Part shown: in pieces, positions 33,750-42,083 of the stretch
How positions within the stretch are numbered: the stretch's first letter is position 1
How the letters are laid out: each line of letters starts with the position of its first letter
NCBI RefSeq assembly: GCF_001570905.1
Contig: NZ_BCSO01000005.1
Span: 1-64,000, forward strand
DNA from: [Zimmermannella] alba NBRC 15616
GTDB taxonomy: Bacteria > Actinomycetota > Actinomycetes > Actinomycetales > Microbacteriaceae
Length of the DNA stretch: 64,000 nt
Direction: 5' to 3'
The notes under the pieces: model-generated
What the model was told of the DNA's origin: nothing
The model's input: only the letters and a program-made list of their open reading frames with translations
The model's database searches: none
Made by a program: the position numbers and the translations under genes

Positions 33750-35012
33750 TTACTTCACGAGCTCCTCGAGGCATTCGCGAACGATCGCGAGGCCGTGCTC
33801 GAGCTCTTCGTCGGTGATGGTGAGCGAGGGCAGGAACTTGAGTACCTCGTCCTTGGCACCCGAGGTCTCGATGATGAGACCACGCTGGAAGGCTGCCGCC
33901 GACACCTGGCCTGCGAGCTCCGGCATCTTCACGCTCGCGACGCCCATCATGAGGCCGCGACCGCGAACCTCGAACTCGGCGGCAGGGAAATCCGTAGCAA
34001 GAGCCGAGAGACGGGTCTTGAGGACGTCGTGCTTGCGGCGCACCTCGGCTGCGAAGTCGTCGTTCGACCAGTACAGCTCAAGAGCCTTCGCAGCGGTCAC
34101 GAAAGCGAGGTTGTTGCCGCGGAAGGTACCGGTGTGGGCACCCGGCTCCCAGACATCCACCTCGGGCTTCATGAGCAGGATCGACATCGGCAGGCCCGAA
34201 GCAGACAACGACTTCGACACCGTGACGAGGTCCGGCACAATGCCCGACTCTTCGAAGGAGAAGAAGTTACCCGAACGGCCGACACCAGCTTGGATGTCGT
34301 CGACGATGAGGAGGATCTCGTGGCGCTCGGTGATCTCACGCAGGCGCTTGAGCCACTCCGGGCGAGCGGCGTTGAGGCCGCCCTCACCCTGGATCGTTTC
34401 GACGATGACAGCGGCCGGAAGATCAAGACCCGAACCAGTGTCCTCGAGCATCTTCTCGAAGAGGTCGAGCGTGTCGAAATCCTCACCGAGGTAGCGGTCG
34501 TAGGGGAGACGCGTCACCTCAGGGAGGGTTGCGCCACCGGCACGGCGATACTTCGCGTTGGCGGTCGCAGCGAGCGCACCCATCGAGAGGCCGTGGAAAC
34601 CGTTCGTAAACGCGACGACGTTCGAGCGGCCCGTTGCCTGGCGGGCGACCTTGAGCGCCGCCTCAACGACGTTCGCGCCGGTCGGCCCGGTGAACTGCAC
34701 CTTGTAGTTGAGTCCGCGGGGCTTCAGGATCTTCTCGTCGAGCAGTTCGAGGAAGTTGCGCTTGGCAACGGTCGCCATGTCGAGACCGTGCATGATGCCG
34801 CCATCAGCGAGGTACTGCTGGAGTGCCTCGATGAAGGCCGGGTTGTTGTGCCCGTAGTTGAGCACGCCAGCACCGGCAAAGAAGTCGAGGTACTCACGGC
34901 CATCCTCGTCAACGAGGGTTGATCCGTGGGCGCGTTCAAACACCACCGGGAAGGCACGAACGTAGCCGCGCACCTCCGACTCCATACGGTTCATGGTCTC
35001 AAGACCGTGCAT
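33750..35012 (-). CDS. ectB: Diaminobutyrate-2-oxoglutarate transaminase (EctB)
   Basis: EctB makes L-2,4-diaminobutyrate from aspartate semialdehyde and glutamate. The 420-residue protein has the EctB features YVRAFPVVFERAHGS, FFAGAGVLNYGHNNP, FTGPTGANVVEAALKVAR, IVDDIQAGVGRSGNFFSFE and the PLP Lys in TVSKSLSASGLPMS. No ectA or ectC flanks it, so ectoine synthesis is not encoded here. Its product could instead feed diaminobutyrate into the peptidoglycan, as this amino acid occurs in B-type walls of Microbacteriaceae. AAGGAG precedes the ATG. Confidence 0.92.
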   Translation of the reverse strand: MHGLETMNRMESEVRGYVRAFPVVFERAHGSTLVDEDGREYLDFFAGAGVLNYGHNNPAFIEALQQYLADGGIMHGLDMATVAKRNFLELLDEKILKPRGLNYKVQFTGPTGANVVEAALKVARQATGRSNVVAFTNGFHGLSMGALAATANAKYRRAGGATLPEVTRLPYDRYLGEDFDTLDLFEKMLEDTGSGLDLPAAVIVETIQGEGGLNAARPEWLKRLREITERHEILLIVDDIQAGVGRSGNFFSFEESGIVPDLVTVSKSLSASGLPMSILLMKPEVDVWEPGAHTGTFRGNNLAFVTAAKALELYWSNDDFAAEVRRKHDVLKTRLSALATDFPAAEFEVRGRGLMMGVASVKMPELAGQVSAAAFQRGLIIETSGAKDEVLKFLPSLTITDEELEHGLAIVRECLEELVK

Positions 35013-35101
35013 AGCAACTCCTTCCGATCGGCTGCGATCGCAGCCACCTCGACGAGGGTAGACCCGGAAGCCCCGCGAACGGTGAACATTTGTTGCGACA
35101 C

Positions 35102-36496
35102 TCAGCTCCGAACGAGCATGTCCTCGCGGTCAAAATCGACGCGCTCACCGATCGTCGTGGCGTGTCCTTGTTCGACATCCAAGTGGGAAGCCGCGCGATT
35201 GCGCATGACGAGGATCGTCGTGATGAGCGTCGCCAGAATCGCCGCCATGACAAGCCCGGTGAACACCGGGATGGTGTCCGCCTTCTTTGCCCACTCGTAG
35301 AGCATCGGGGCGGTACCGCCGAAGATCGAGTTGGAGATGCCGTAGCTGAGCCCAACACCGAGCGCACGCACATGGGCTGGGAAGAGCTCTGCCTTAAAAA
35401 TGGCATTGATCGAGGTGTACCCGGTCAGGAACACGTAGCTGACGGAGATGAGGAACGCTGCCATCGCCGGATCCGTCTGCTGCGGCAGGAGCGCAATCAC
35501 GATCGGCGTCCACACGAGCGCCGTGATGCCGAAGAACATGAACACGGTCTTCCGTCCGAGCCTGTCGGAGAGGAGGCCACCGATCGGCTGCAGCAGCATG
35601 AGGAAGGTGAGCGTGCCCAGGTTGATCCAGTTCGCGATCATCGGGTCAGCATCCTGAAACGTTGACTTGATGATCGCCGGGCCCGAGATCGAGTACGTGT
35701 AGAACGCGATCGTGCCGCCAGCGGTGAAGAGGAAGCAGACGAGCATCGGCTTCCAATAGTGCTTCACGAGTTCGATGACTGAACCTGCTCCGCGAGCGGC
35801 ACCCGACTTCACTGCCTCGATCGAACCCGTCGAGAGCGTCTCATCCATTGAGCTGCGCAGCCACAGCACGATCATCGCAGCAACCGCACCGATGAAGAAC
35901 GGGATGCGCCAGCCGCCATCCTCAAGGCCCTGCTTGCCCATGAACGACTGCAGGACGAGGAGCGTGAGCTGTGCGAGCACGTGGCCACCCACAAGTGTTA
36001 CGTACTGGAAGGACGAGAAGAACCCGCGTCGACGAGCAGTTGCCGTCTCAGACATGTACGTCGCCGAGGAGGCGTACTCGCCGCCGGTCGCGAACCCCTG
36101 GATGAGGCGCAGCAGCATGAGTGCGGCAGCAGCCCACATGCCGATGGCCTCCCGCGTCGGCAAGAGCGCGATCGTGAGCGAGCCGAGTGCCATCACCGAC
36201 ACCGAGAGCGTGAGCGCCGCACGACGGCCACGACGGTCGGCAAAGCGGCCGAAGAACCAGGCGCCGAGGGGCCTCGCGAGGAACGTGACCGCAAAGCCAG
36301 CCCACACCCAAATATCGGAATTTGGGTCATCCTTCGGAAAGAAGCTGGCCTTGAAGTACGCCTGGAAGACGGAGTACGTGTACACGTCGTACCACTCGAC
36401 GAGATTGCCGAGCGAGCCCTTCAACGTATTGGCGATGGCCCGGCCGGTAGTTTGCGGCGTGCGCAGGGTACGCGGGGTTGCAGCAGAAGTTGTCAT
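35102..36496 (-). CDS. MFS transporter, MHS family (ProP/KgtP-like), copy 1
   Basis: The 464-residue protein is a 12-helix major facilitator of the metabolite:H+ symporter subfamily: LKGSLGNLVEWYDVYTY, FLARPLGAWFFGRFADRRGRR, LLRLIQGFATGGEY, QPIGGLLSDRLGRK and ELFPAHVRALGVGLSY are all present. Members carry proline, betaine, ectoine, ketoglutarate, shikimate or citrate, so the substrate is uncertain. It begins with MTTSAATPRT, with GAAGGG upstream, and lies just upstream of ectB in the same direction. A copy with the same motifs lies next to it. Confidence 0.9.
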   Translation of the reverse strand: MTTSAATPRTLRTPQTTGRAIANTLKGSLGNLVEWYDVYTYSVFQAYFKASFFPKDDPNSDIWVWAGFAVTFLARPLGAWFFGRFADRRGRRAALTLSVSVMALGSLTIALLPTREAIGMWAAAALMLLRLIQGFATGGEYASSATYMSETATARRRGFFSSFQYVTLVGGHVLAQLTLLVLQSFMGKQGLEDGGWRIPFFIGAVAAMIVLWLRSSMDETLSTGSIEAVKSGAARGAGSVIELVKHYWKPMLVCFLFTAGGTIAFYTYSISGPAIIKSTFQDADPMIANWINLGTLTFLMLLQPIGGLLSDRLGRKTVFMFFGITALVWTPIVIALLPQQTDPAMAAFLISVSYVFLTGYTSINAIFKAELFPAHVRALGVGLSYGISNSIFGGTAPMLYEWAKKADTIPVFTGLVMAAILATLITTILVMRNRAASHLDVEQGHATTIGERVDFDREDMLVRS

Positions 36497-36615
36497 CGTT
36501 GACCCTTCGAGCGACGGTCGTCATTGTCCGTTGCACCGCCTGGTCATCGCCATTGACAACCCTGTGGTGCAGGCGCTGGTGCGCTTCGGGGCAGCCTAAC
36601 CCGAGAACCCGGAAA

Positions 36616-36660
36616 CCGCGAGTGCACCCCACCGCTTGACTCGGTGGGGTGCACTCGCGG
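36616..36660 (-). terminator. Terminator of MHS copy 2
   Basis: A perfect 19-base stem (36616-36634 and 36642-36660) with a 7-base loop, 8 bases after the stop of the second MHS gene. Confidence 0.85.
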
Positions 36661-36668
36661 AGAAGGGC

Positions 36669-38009
36669 CTAGCTCTCGTAGGCGCGTCCCTGCTCCACAT
36701 CGAGGTGGGTTTCCCCTTTGTTCCGCATGACGACGAGCGTCGTCACAAGCGTCACCGAAATACAGAACGTCACGTACACCGTGAACCACACCGTCGCCCC
36801 GTTTGCCTTCGCGAGCTGGTAGATCATCGGCGAGGTGCCACCAAAGATCGAGTTCGCAAGACCGTAGCCAAGGCCAACCGCGAGGGCGCGGACGTGCGCC
36901 GGAAAGAGCTCCGCCTTGAAGATGGCGTTGATCGAGGTGTATCCGGTGAGGATGACATAGCTCACGCAGATCATGAGGAATGCCATCCAGCCGTTCTGCT
37001 GCTGCGGGAGGAACGTAAGGACCACCCACGTCCACGCGACGCCGAGGACGCCGAAGAAAAGGAAGACGGGCTTGCGGCCAATCTTGTCCGAAATGAGGCC
37101 ACCGATCGGCTGAATGAGCATGAAGAAGGTGAGGCTCGCCAGGTTGATCCAGTTCGCGATCATTGGATCCGTTTCCTTGAAGGTCGCCTTGATGACCGCC
37201 GGTCCATTGACCGAATACGTATAGAAGGCGACCGTTCCGCCGAAGGTGAAGAGGAAGCACACGAGCAGCGGCTTCCAGTAGTGCAGGAAGAGTTCCTTCA
37301 CCGTGCCGGTCTGGGTAATCACACCGGTACGAACCTTCTCGAGGTACTCACTCGAAAGTGACTCATCCATCGTCTTCCGCAGCCAGAACACAATGAGCGC
37401 GCCAATCGCACCAATGAAGAACGGGATACGCCAACCCCACGCCTCAAGCTCAGGCTTTGACATGAAGGCCGTGAGCAGCAGCAGCGTGAGCTGTGCGAGC
37501 ACGTGACCGCCAACGAGCGTCACGTACTGGAACGACGAGAAGAAGCCGCGACGGTTCGCGGTTGCCGCCTCCGACATGTACGTCGCGCTCGCGGCATACT
37601 CGCCACCGGTGGCGAAGCCCTGCACAAGTCGAATGAACATGAGGAGCACGGCCGCCCACACGCCAATATCCACGCGGGTGGGGAGGATGGCAATGGCGAG
37701 TGAGCCGATCGCCATGATCGTCACCGAGAGCGTGAGCGACGCCTTACGACCGTGACGGTCAGCAAATCGGCCGAAGAACCAGGCACCAAGTGGGCGCGCC
37801 AGGAACGTGAGCGCAAAACCCGCCCAAATGTAGATGTCAGCGTTCTCGTCTTCCGGGGCAAAGAACTGGTCCTTGAAGTAGGTCTGGAAGACCGAGTAGG
37901 CGTAGACGTCGTACCACTCAATGAGGTTGCCGAGTGAACCCTTCAGCGTGTTCCCGATGGCTCGGGCTGTCGAAGTGGGAGCGTGCAGCGCAGTGGTGTC
38001 TTGGGTCAT
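36669..38009 (-). CDS. MFS transporter, MHS family, copy 2
   Basis: The 446-residue protein matches the first copy motif by motif (LKGSLGNLIEWYDVYAY, FLARPLGAWFFGRFADRHGRK, RLVQGFATGGEY, QPIGGLISDKIGRK, ELFPAHVRALAVGLGYG) and is plainly a tandem duplicate. It differs mainly in the N-terminus, the loop after helix 6 and the C-terminal tail (HLDVEQGRAYES against HLDVEQGHATTIGERV). ATG 38009 has GGAAAGG upstream; a longer frame to 38066 lacks one. Confidence 0.9.
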   Translation of the reverse strand: MTQDTTALHAPTSTARAIGNTLKGSLGNLIEWYDVYAYSVFQTYFKDQFFAPEDENADIYIWAGFALTFLARPLGAWFFGRFADRHGRKASLTLSVTIMAIGSLAIAILPTRVDIGVWAAVLLMFIRLVQGFATGGEYAASATYMSEAATANRRGFFSSFQYVTLVGGHVLAQLTLLLLTAFMSKPELEAWGWRIPFFIGAIGALIVFWLRKTMDESLSSEYLEKVRTGVITQTGTVKELFLHYWKPLLVCFLFTFGGTVAFYTYSVNGPAVIKATFKETDPMIANWINLASLTFFMLIQPIGGLISDKIGRKPVFLFFGVLGVAWTWVVLTFLPQQQNGWMAFLMICVSYVILTGYTSINAIFKAELFPAHVRALAVGLGYGLANSIFGGTSPMIYQLAKANGATVWFTVYVTFCISVTLVTTLVVMRNKGETHLDVEQGRAYES

Positions 38010-38152
38010 GGGGGCCTTTCCGCATCGTGGCAACGTCGCCACTGGGGCGTGGTCAAGAACTCGCACCGCGGGCTTTCATGGCATCCGAGGGCGAACGAAG
38101 TGATCCTAACGGCCGCTCTCACATTCGCCTAGGGCACATGTCCCCACGACAC

Positions 38153-38193
38153 AGCGATGGCTGCGCTCACCCACGGCGAGCGCAGCCATCGCT
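38153..38193 (-). terminator. Terminator after the cobW-SRPBCC remnant unit
   Basis: AGCGATGGCTGCGCTC (38153-38168) and its complement (38178-38193) form a 16-base stem with a 9-base loop just past the remnant stop at 38197. Confidence 0.8.
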
Positions 38194-38196
38194 CGG

Positions 38197-38301
38197 CTAC
38201 GCAGCGTGCTCGGTCACTGTGCGGCGCAGACGCTCGAGACCACGTTCGAACTCCTTGCCGATCATCTTGTCCATCTTGAGGAAGAAACGGCCGATCTTCA
38301 T
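38197..38301 (-). pseudogene. C-terminal remnant of an SRPBCC-like protein
   Basis: A 34-codon frame starts 22 bases after the COG0523 stop and reads MKIGRFFLKMDKMIG then KEFERGLERLRRTV. This resembles only the closing helix of SRPBCC/polyketide-cyclase proteins (a hydrophobic FMxxFM segment followed by KxFExGLxxLK). The remaining 100 or more residues are absent. It is either a decayed gene or a short independent peptide; the former is more likely. Confidence 0.5.
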
Positions 38302-38323
38302 GAAGCCCGTTGATGACTTGAGC

Positions 38324-39385
38324 CTAATGATCCAGCGCTGGGAACTCGTCTGGCTCGGTTCCATCGTCGGGCCGACCGAGCGTGTAGCGCAGGACGCCCC
38401 ACAGGTCGGGCTCTTGACGCTCCGTGGCGGGGTCGTCCAAGCACGATTCGAGCAGCTGTTGCAGCTCCTGCTCGTCAAGGTCCTCGCCGATGAGCACGAG
38501 GCGTGTTTCGCGCTCGCGGTCGCGTGGTCGTGGCCGCTGCTCGAAGGCTCGCCAGCCGCCGACGGCCTGTGCAACAAACTCGAAGCGGCGATGCCCCGGC
38601 GCGTTGAACCAGGTGATGCCCTTGGCGCGCACGACACCAGCCGGAAGGCTCGAGAGTAGGTCCAACAGACGGGCAGGATGCGCGGGCCTCGGATCGCAGA
38701 TGCTCACGGACTGCGCATGGTGGTGATGCTCGTGCTCGTCGTCCTCTGCGAACAGCGCTGCGAGGGGGAGTTCGTCGGGCGCGTCTTCGCGAGGCGCGCT
38801 CGCATCGTAAAGGAGTGCGGGATCGATGCGGCCAAAGGATGCCGTGACCAGGGGAGCCTCGGCGCCGAGCGCTTGAATGCGGCGGGTGAGTTCGTCCACG
38901 TCATCGCACTGATCAAGCTTGTTGAGCACGATGAGGGAGGCGACCCGGAGCCGGTCTGGGGCGATCAGCAGCGTGGCGTCCTTGTGGTTCGAGAAGGTGG
39001 CGAGATCAAGCACTTCCACGATCCCGCCGAAGCGAACGCGCGGCACGGGTGAGGACATGACCATGCGCGCGAGCTGTCGAGGCTCGGCAAGCCCCGATGC
39101 TTCGAGCACGATGACATCCAGTTGCAGCTCTGGGCGGCTCAGCGACTGGAGGGCATCGTCGAGGCCGCTCGTGTCGGCAAGACAGCACAGGCATCCGCCG
39201 GAAATGGAGCGGGCTGCGTCAACGTGGCCCGAGACGAGGAGCGAGTCCACATCGACTGCGCCGAAGTCGTTGATGATGACGCCGACGCGGCCGCCGCCCT
39301 TCGCGAGAACATGATTGAGGATCGTGGTCTTGCCGCTCCCGAGCGACCCAGAGAGCACCACCACGGGGACTCGGAGTTGCGTCAT
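38324..39385 (-). CDS. COG0523 (CobW-like) metal GTPase with CxCC and His loop
   Basis: The 353-residue protein has Walker A GSLGSGKTTILN near residue 12, the metal motif GGCLCCL near residue 65, ASGLAEPRQLAR, LNKLDQCDD and a His-rich loop DDEHEHHHHAQS near residue 225, then a CobW_C domain (AKGITWFNAPG, LVLIGEDLDEQEL). The CxCC and His loop make zinc (or another transition metal) chaperoning the best guess. ATG 39385 with GAGAGG upstream; a frame open to 39448 lacks one. Compare the second paralog without CxCC at 22900. Confidence 0.9.
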   Translation of the reverse strand: MTQLRVPVVVLSGSLGSGKTTILNHVLAKGGGRVGVIINDFGAVDVDSLLVSGHVDAARSISGGCLCCLADTSGLDDALQSLSRPELQLDVIVLEASGLAEPRQLARMVMSSPVPRVRFGGIVEVLDLATFSNHKDATLLIAPDRLRVASLIVLNKLDQCDDVDELTRRIQALGAEAPLVTASFGRIDPALLYDASAPREDAPDELPLAALFAEDDEHEHHHHAQSVSICDPRPAHPARLLDLLSSLPAGVVRAKGITWFNAPGHRRFEFVAQAVGGWRAFEQRPRPRDRERETRLVLIGEDLDEQELQQLLESCLDDPATERQEPDLWGVLRYTLGRPDDGTEPDEFPALDH

Positions 39386-39465
39386 CGTGCCTCTCACTCT
39401 GCCTCGGGACGTGCGCACGAGCATAGTCAGCGGCGAGCGAAGCTGCACACCGGCGGAGATAACGA

Positions 39466-39497
39466 CGCTGCGCCCGAGCAGATGCTCGGGCGCAGCG
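39466..39497 (-). terminator. Terminator of the cold-shock gene
   Basis: CGCTGCGCCCGAGCA (39466-39480) and its complement (39483-39497) form a 15-base perfect stem with a 2-base gap, 19 bases after the csp stop. Confidence 0.85.
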
Positions 39498-39516
39498 TGA
39501 ACGTTGTGGGAGAGAA

Positions 39517-39723
39517 CTACGCGACGGGCGTGATGCTCTCGGCCTGCGGGCCCTTCGGGCCGGGGGTCGTCTCGAACTCAACGCGCTGGTTCTCTTCGAG
39601 CGAGCGGTAGCCGGTGGCGTTGATTGCACTGAAGTGTGCGAAGACATCCTTCGAGCCGTCATCCGGGGTGATGAAGCCGTAGCCCTTTTCAGCGTTGAAC
39701 CACTTCACGATTCCAGTAGCCAT
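39517..39723 (-). CDS. cspA: Cold-shock protein
   Basis: The 68-residue CSD protein binds single-stranded RNA and DNA. RNP1 KGYGFITP and RNP2 VFAHFSAI are intact, and the start [13 protein letters not shown] is canonical. ATG 39723 with GGAAAGAGA upstream is preferred to an ATG 18 bases upstream. It is monocistronic. The gap to the next upstream gene (353 bases) probably holds its promoter and a long 5' leader, as is usual for these genes. Confidence 0.96.
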   Translation of the reverse strand: MATGIVKWFNAEKGYGFITPDDGSKDVFAHFSAINATGYRSLEENQRVEFETTPGPKGPQAESITPVA

Positions 39724-40076
39724 GTGTTGATCTCTTTCCATCGGTGCACCAGTGCGGTGCGGTGACGCGATCCCATCGGTTTGATGGGCGCAGTGCGCGT
39801 GTCAGGCGCTGCTGCCGGGTACTGCACCGATGTTGCGAACGACATGGAAACGCAGACCGCCGAAGCGGAGACAGACAAATCGGAGATCGAAGCAAAGCTT
39901 GCCCAGACGGGGCCGAGTCGATCTCAGGGGCTTACGAAGAACATGAAGGTGTCGCGGTTCGCGCTGCGGCAAGTTCATATTCTCGGGATTGCTCTCGAGA
40001 ACATGTGTCACACTACGCGACATTCGGTGGCGGCGCGCCGATCGCTACCAAGCGTTTCCTGGGGACAGTCTGCGTG
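39724..40076. promoter_or_regulatory. Intergenic region upstream of csp
   Basis: No gene is supported here. An inverted repeat TTCTCG-10 nt-CGAGAA lies at 39980-40001. On the minus strand TAGTGT (40010-40015) could be a -10, but no -35 fits 17 bases away. The part near 39724-39800 would be the csp leader. Open frames on both strands lack codon bias. Confidence 0.35.
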
Positions 40077-40793
40077 CTAGGCGAGGGGAACGAGACCGGT
40101 TGCTTCGAGGGCACGGTCGATGCGCTCAAGTGCTGCGGGACCAACGCCATGGAGCGCTTCGATGCGGGAGCGTGCCGTGCCGGCAAGTTCGTCGAGCGAG
40201 GTGATGCCTGCGGCTTCGAGGGCGCGGCGGGCTGGCGCGGACAGCTCTGGCAGTGGCGTGCGATCGTCACCCTTGCCGCGGTAGAAGCGTTCGCGCTTCG
40301 GGTCGAGCTGGTCCAGGAGCTGCTCGCTGATGGCTCCGAGAGTCGCAAACTGTTCCGGCGTGAGGGCATCGACGATCGTGCTGCGCACGTAGGCGACGTG
40401 CTGCGGGGCCGTCGAGACCAGCAGTTGGCGGCCAGCGTCGGTGATGAGCGCGTCGCTCGCGCGGGCATCGCAGTCGTGGCGTCGGCGCGTCACTGCCTGG
40501 CGCACTTCAAGCCCGGAGACAACCCGAGACAGGCGGGCGAGCGAGGAATTCGTGCGGGCGGCGAGGCGCTTGAGCTGCATGGCACCGTCGGGGGACTCCG
40601 CGAGCATGTGGAGCACGTAGTACTCGAAATGCGTGAGCCCGGCGTCGCGCTTGAGCTGGGCGTCAATCGCGGCGGGCAAAAGCTCGAGGACGGCGACGAA
40701 TCGCTCCCAGTGTTCGAGCTCGTCAGACGTGAGCCATCGAGGTTCGACTGGGGATTCGGACGGTGTCGCCGCCGATGGCGTCTGCGTGGACAT
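40077..40793 (-). CDS. MarR-type regulator fused to a helix-hairpin-helix domain
   Basis: The 238-residue protein has a MarR winged helix at residues about 20 to 165 (FEYYVLHMLAES, LKRLAARTNSSLARLSRVVSGLE, the wing with RRRHDCDARASDALITDAGR). A C-terminal segment, residues about 185 to 238 (LSAPARRALEAAGI, SLDELAG, LHGVGPAALERIDRALE), is like the RNA polymerase alpha C-terminal domain. MarR proteins sense small ligands or oxidants. It is divergent from the thiolase gene with 114 bases between, so it may control that gene. ATG 40793 has GGGAGA upstream. Confidence 0.85.
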   Translation of the reverse strand: MSTQTPSAATPSESPVEPRWLTSDELEHWERFVAVLELLPAAIDAQLKRDAGLTHFEYYVLHMLAESPDGAMQLKRLAARTNSSLARLSRVVSGLEVRQAVTRRRHDCDARASDALITDAGRQLLVSTAPQHVAYVRSTIVDALTPEQFATLGAISEQLLDQLDPKRERFYRGKGDDRTPLPELSAPARRALEAAGITSLDELAGTARSRIEALHGVGPAALERIDRALEATGLVPLA

Positions 40794-40907
40794 ACAGACA
40801 TTCTCCCACCGCACCGCGCCTGCGTACATCGAAGCCTCAGCCTGGCCTGTGCGAGCATCGAAGGGCATCCCCGCAGTGTGGCGGAGACGAACGACAAGGA
40901 GAGCCTC

Positions 40908-42083
40908 GTGGCGACAATCATTGCCGGTTATGCACGGACCCCGTTTGCGAAGTACTGCGGGTCACTCGCTCATCATGCTGCGCACGAGCTTGGCGCGCAT
41001 GCGGCGAAGGCGGCCTTGGCGAATGCAGGCGTGAGTGCGGACGAGGTGGAGCTAGTTGTCGCCGGGCAGGTTTTGCAGGCGGGGGCCGGTCAGAATCCTG
41101 CGCGGCAGACCGCGGTTGCGGCTGGGGTGCCGCTTGAGTCGCCTGCTATCACGGTGAATGCCGTGTGTCTTTCTGGGCTTGAGGCGATCGCAGATGCGGA
41201 CCGCCGGATTCGGGCGGGCGAAGCCGATGTGGTCATTGCCGTCGGTCAAGAGTCGATGACGCGTGCCCCGCACGTTGCGGCGCTGCGCCAGGGCGCGAAG
41301 TTTGGTTCGGTCGAGCTCGTCGACACGATGGAGCACGATGGGCTCACAGATGCATTCGAGGCTCGCTCCATGGGTGCATCGACGGAGGAACACTCAGCGA
41401 AGATCGGTCTCACTCGCGAGGAACAGGATGAGTGGGCAGCGCGCTCGCATGAACTGCTTGAGAAGGCACAGCGCGAAGGCCGTTTTGAGGGCGAGATCGC
41501 ACCGTTGACGGTGCCGCGTGGCAAGGAACGTGTCGAGATGGCCGTCGATGATGGGGTGCGTCCAGGCACGACCGCGGAATCGCTGGGCCGCTTGCGCCCC
41601 GCGTTTGCTGAGAGCGGGACGATTACTGCCGGAAATGCTTCGCAGTTGACCGATGGAGCTGCGGCGCTCGTGCTCATGAGCGAGGAGGCTGCATCGGAGC
41701 GGGGCATTGCTGGGATTGCCCGCATTCTTGCGACGAGTTGTGTTTCTGGGCCGGATGTGTCCCTGCACGAGCAACCGGCACGTGCGATTGAGATGGCGAT
41801 CGCGAAGGCGGAGCGTGATCTTGCCGAGCTCGAGTTTGTCGAGATCAATGAGGCCTTTGCCGCTGTCGCGGTGCAGTCGACGGCGCTCCTCGGCGTGGAT
41901 CCCGCGATCGTGAACCCAGACGGCGGGGCGATCGCGATTGGCCATCCGATTGGTGCCTCAGGCGCCCGCATTGTGGGGCACCTTGCGCTGCGACTTCGTG
42001 ATGGTGGCGGAACCGGCCTCGGCGCCGCGGGCATTTGCGGTGGTGGCGGCCAGGGCTCCGGCATCCTGCTCGAGGCGCTCTAG
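40908..42083 (+). CDS. Acetyl-CoA C-acetyltransferase (thiolase)
   Basis: Thiolases condense or split acyl-CoA. The 391-residue protein has the nucleophilic Cys in NAVCLSGLEAI near residue 87, GGQ-type VGQESMTRAP, INEAFAAVA (His/Asn region), GGAIAIGHPIGASGAR with the catalytic His, and the second Cys in GICGGGGQGSGI. Both biosynthetic and degradative roles are possible. GTG 40908 has AAGGAG upstream with good spacing; a long upstream open frame lacks a site and codon bias. The stop directly abuts the sbcC stop with no base between. Confidence 0.93.
   Translation: MATIIAGYARTPFAKYCGSLAHHAAHELGAHAAKAALANAGVSADEVELVVAGQVLQAGAGQNPARQTAVAAGVPLESPAITVNAVCLSGLEAIADADRRIRAGEADVVIAVGQESMTRAPHVAALRQGAKFGSVELVDTMEHDGLTDAFEARSMGASTEEHSAKIGLTREEQDEWAARSHELLEKAQREGRFEGEIAPLTVPRGKERVEMAVDDGVRPGTTAESLGRLRPAFAESGTITAGNASQLTDGAAALVLMSEEAASERGIAGIARILATSCVSGPDVSLHEQPARAIEMAIAKAERDLAELEFVEINEAFAAVAVQSTALLGVDPAIVNPDGGAIAIGHPIGASGARIVGHLALRLRDGGGTGLGAAGICGGGGQGSGILLEAL

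Noticed and set aside
39744-40907. Upstream open extension of the thiolase frame
   Set aside because: It runs through the MarR gene on the other strand; GTG 40908 has a ribosome site and gives the correct thiolase N-terminus.
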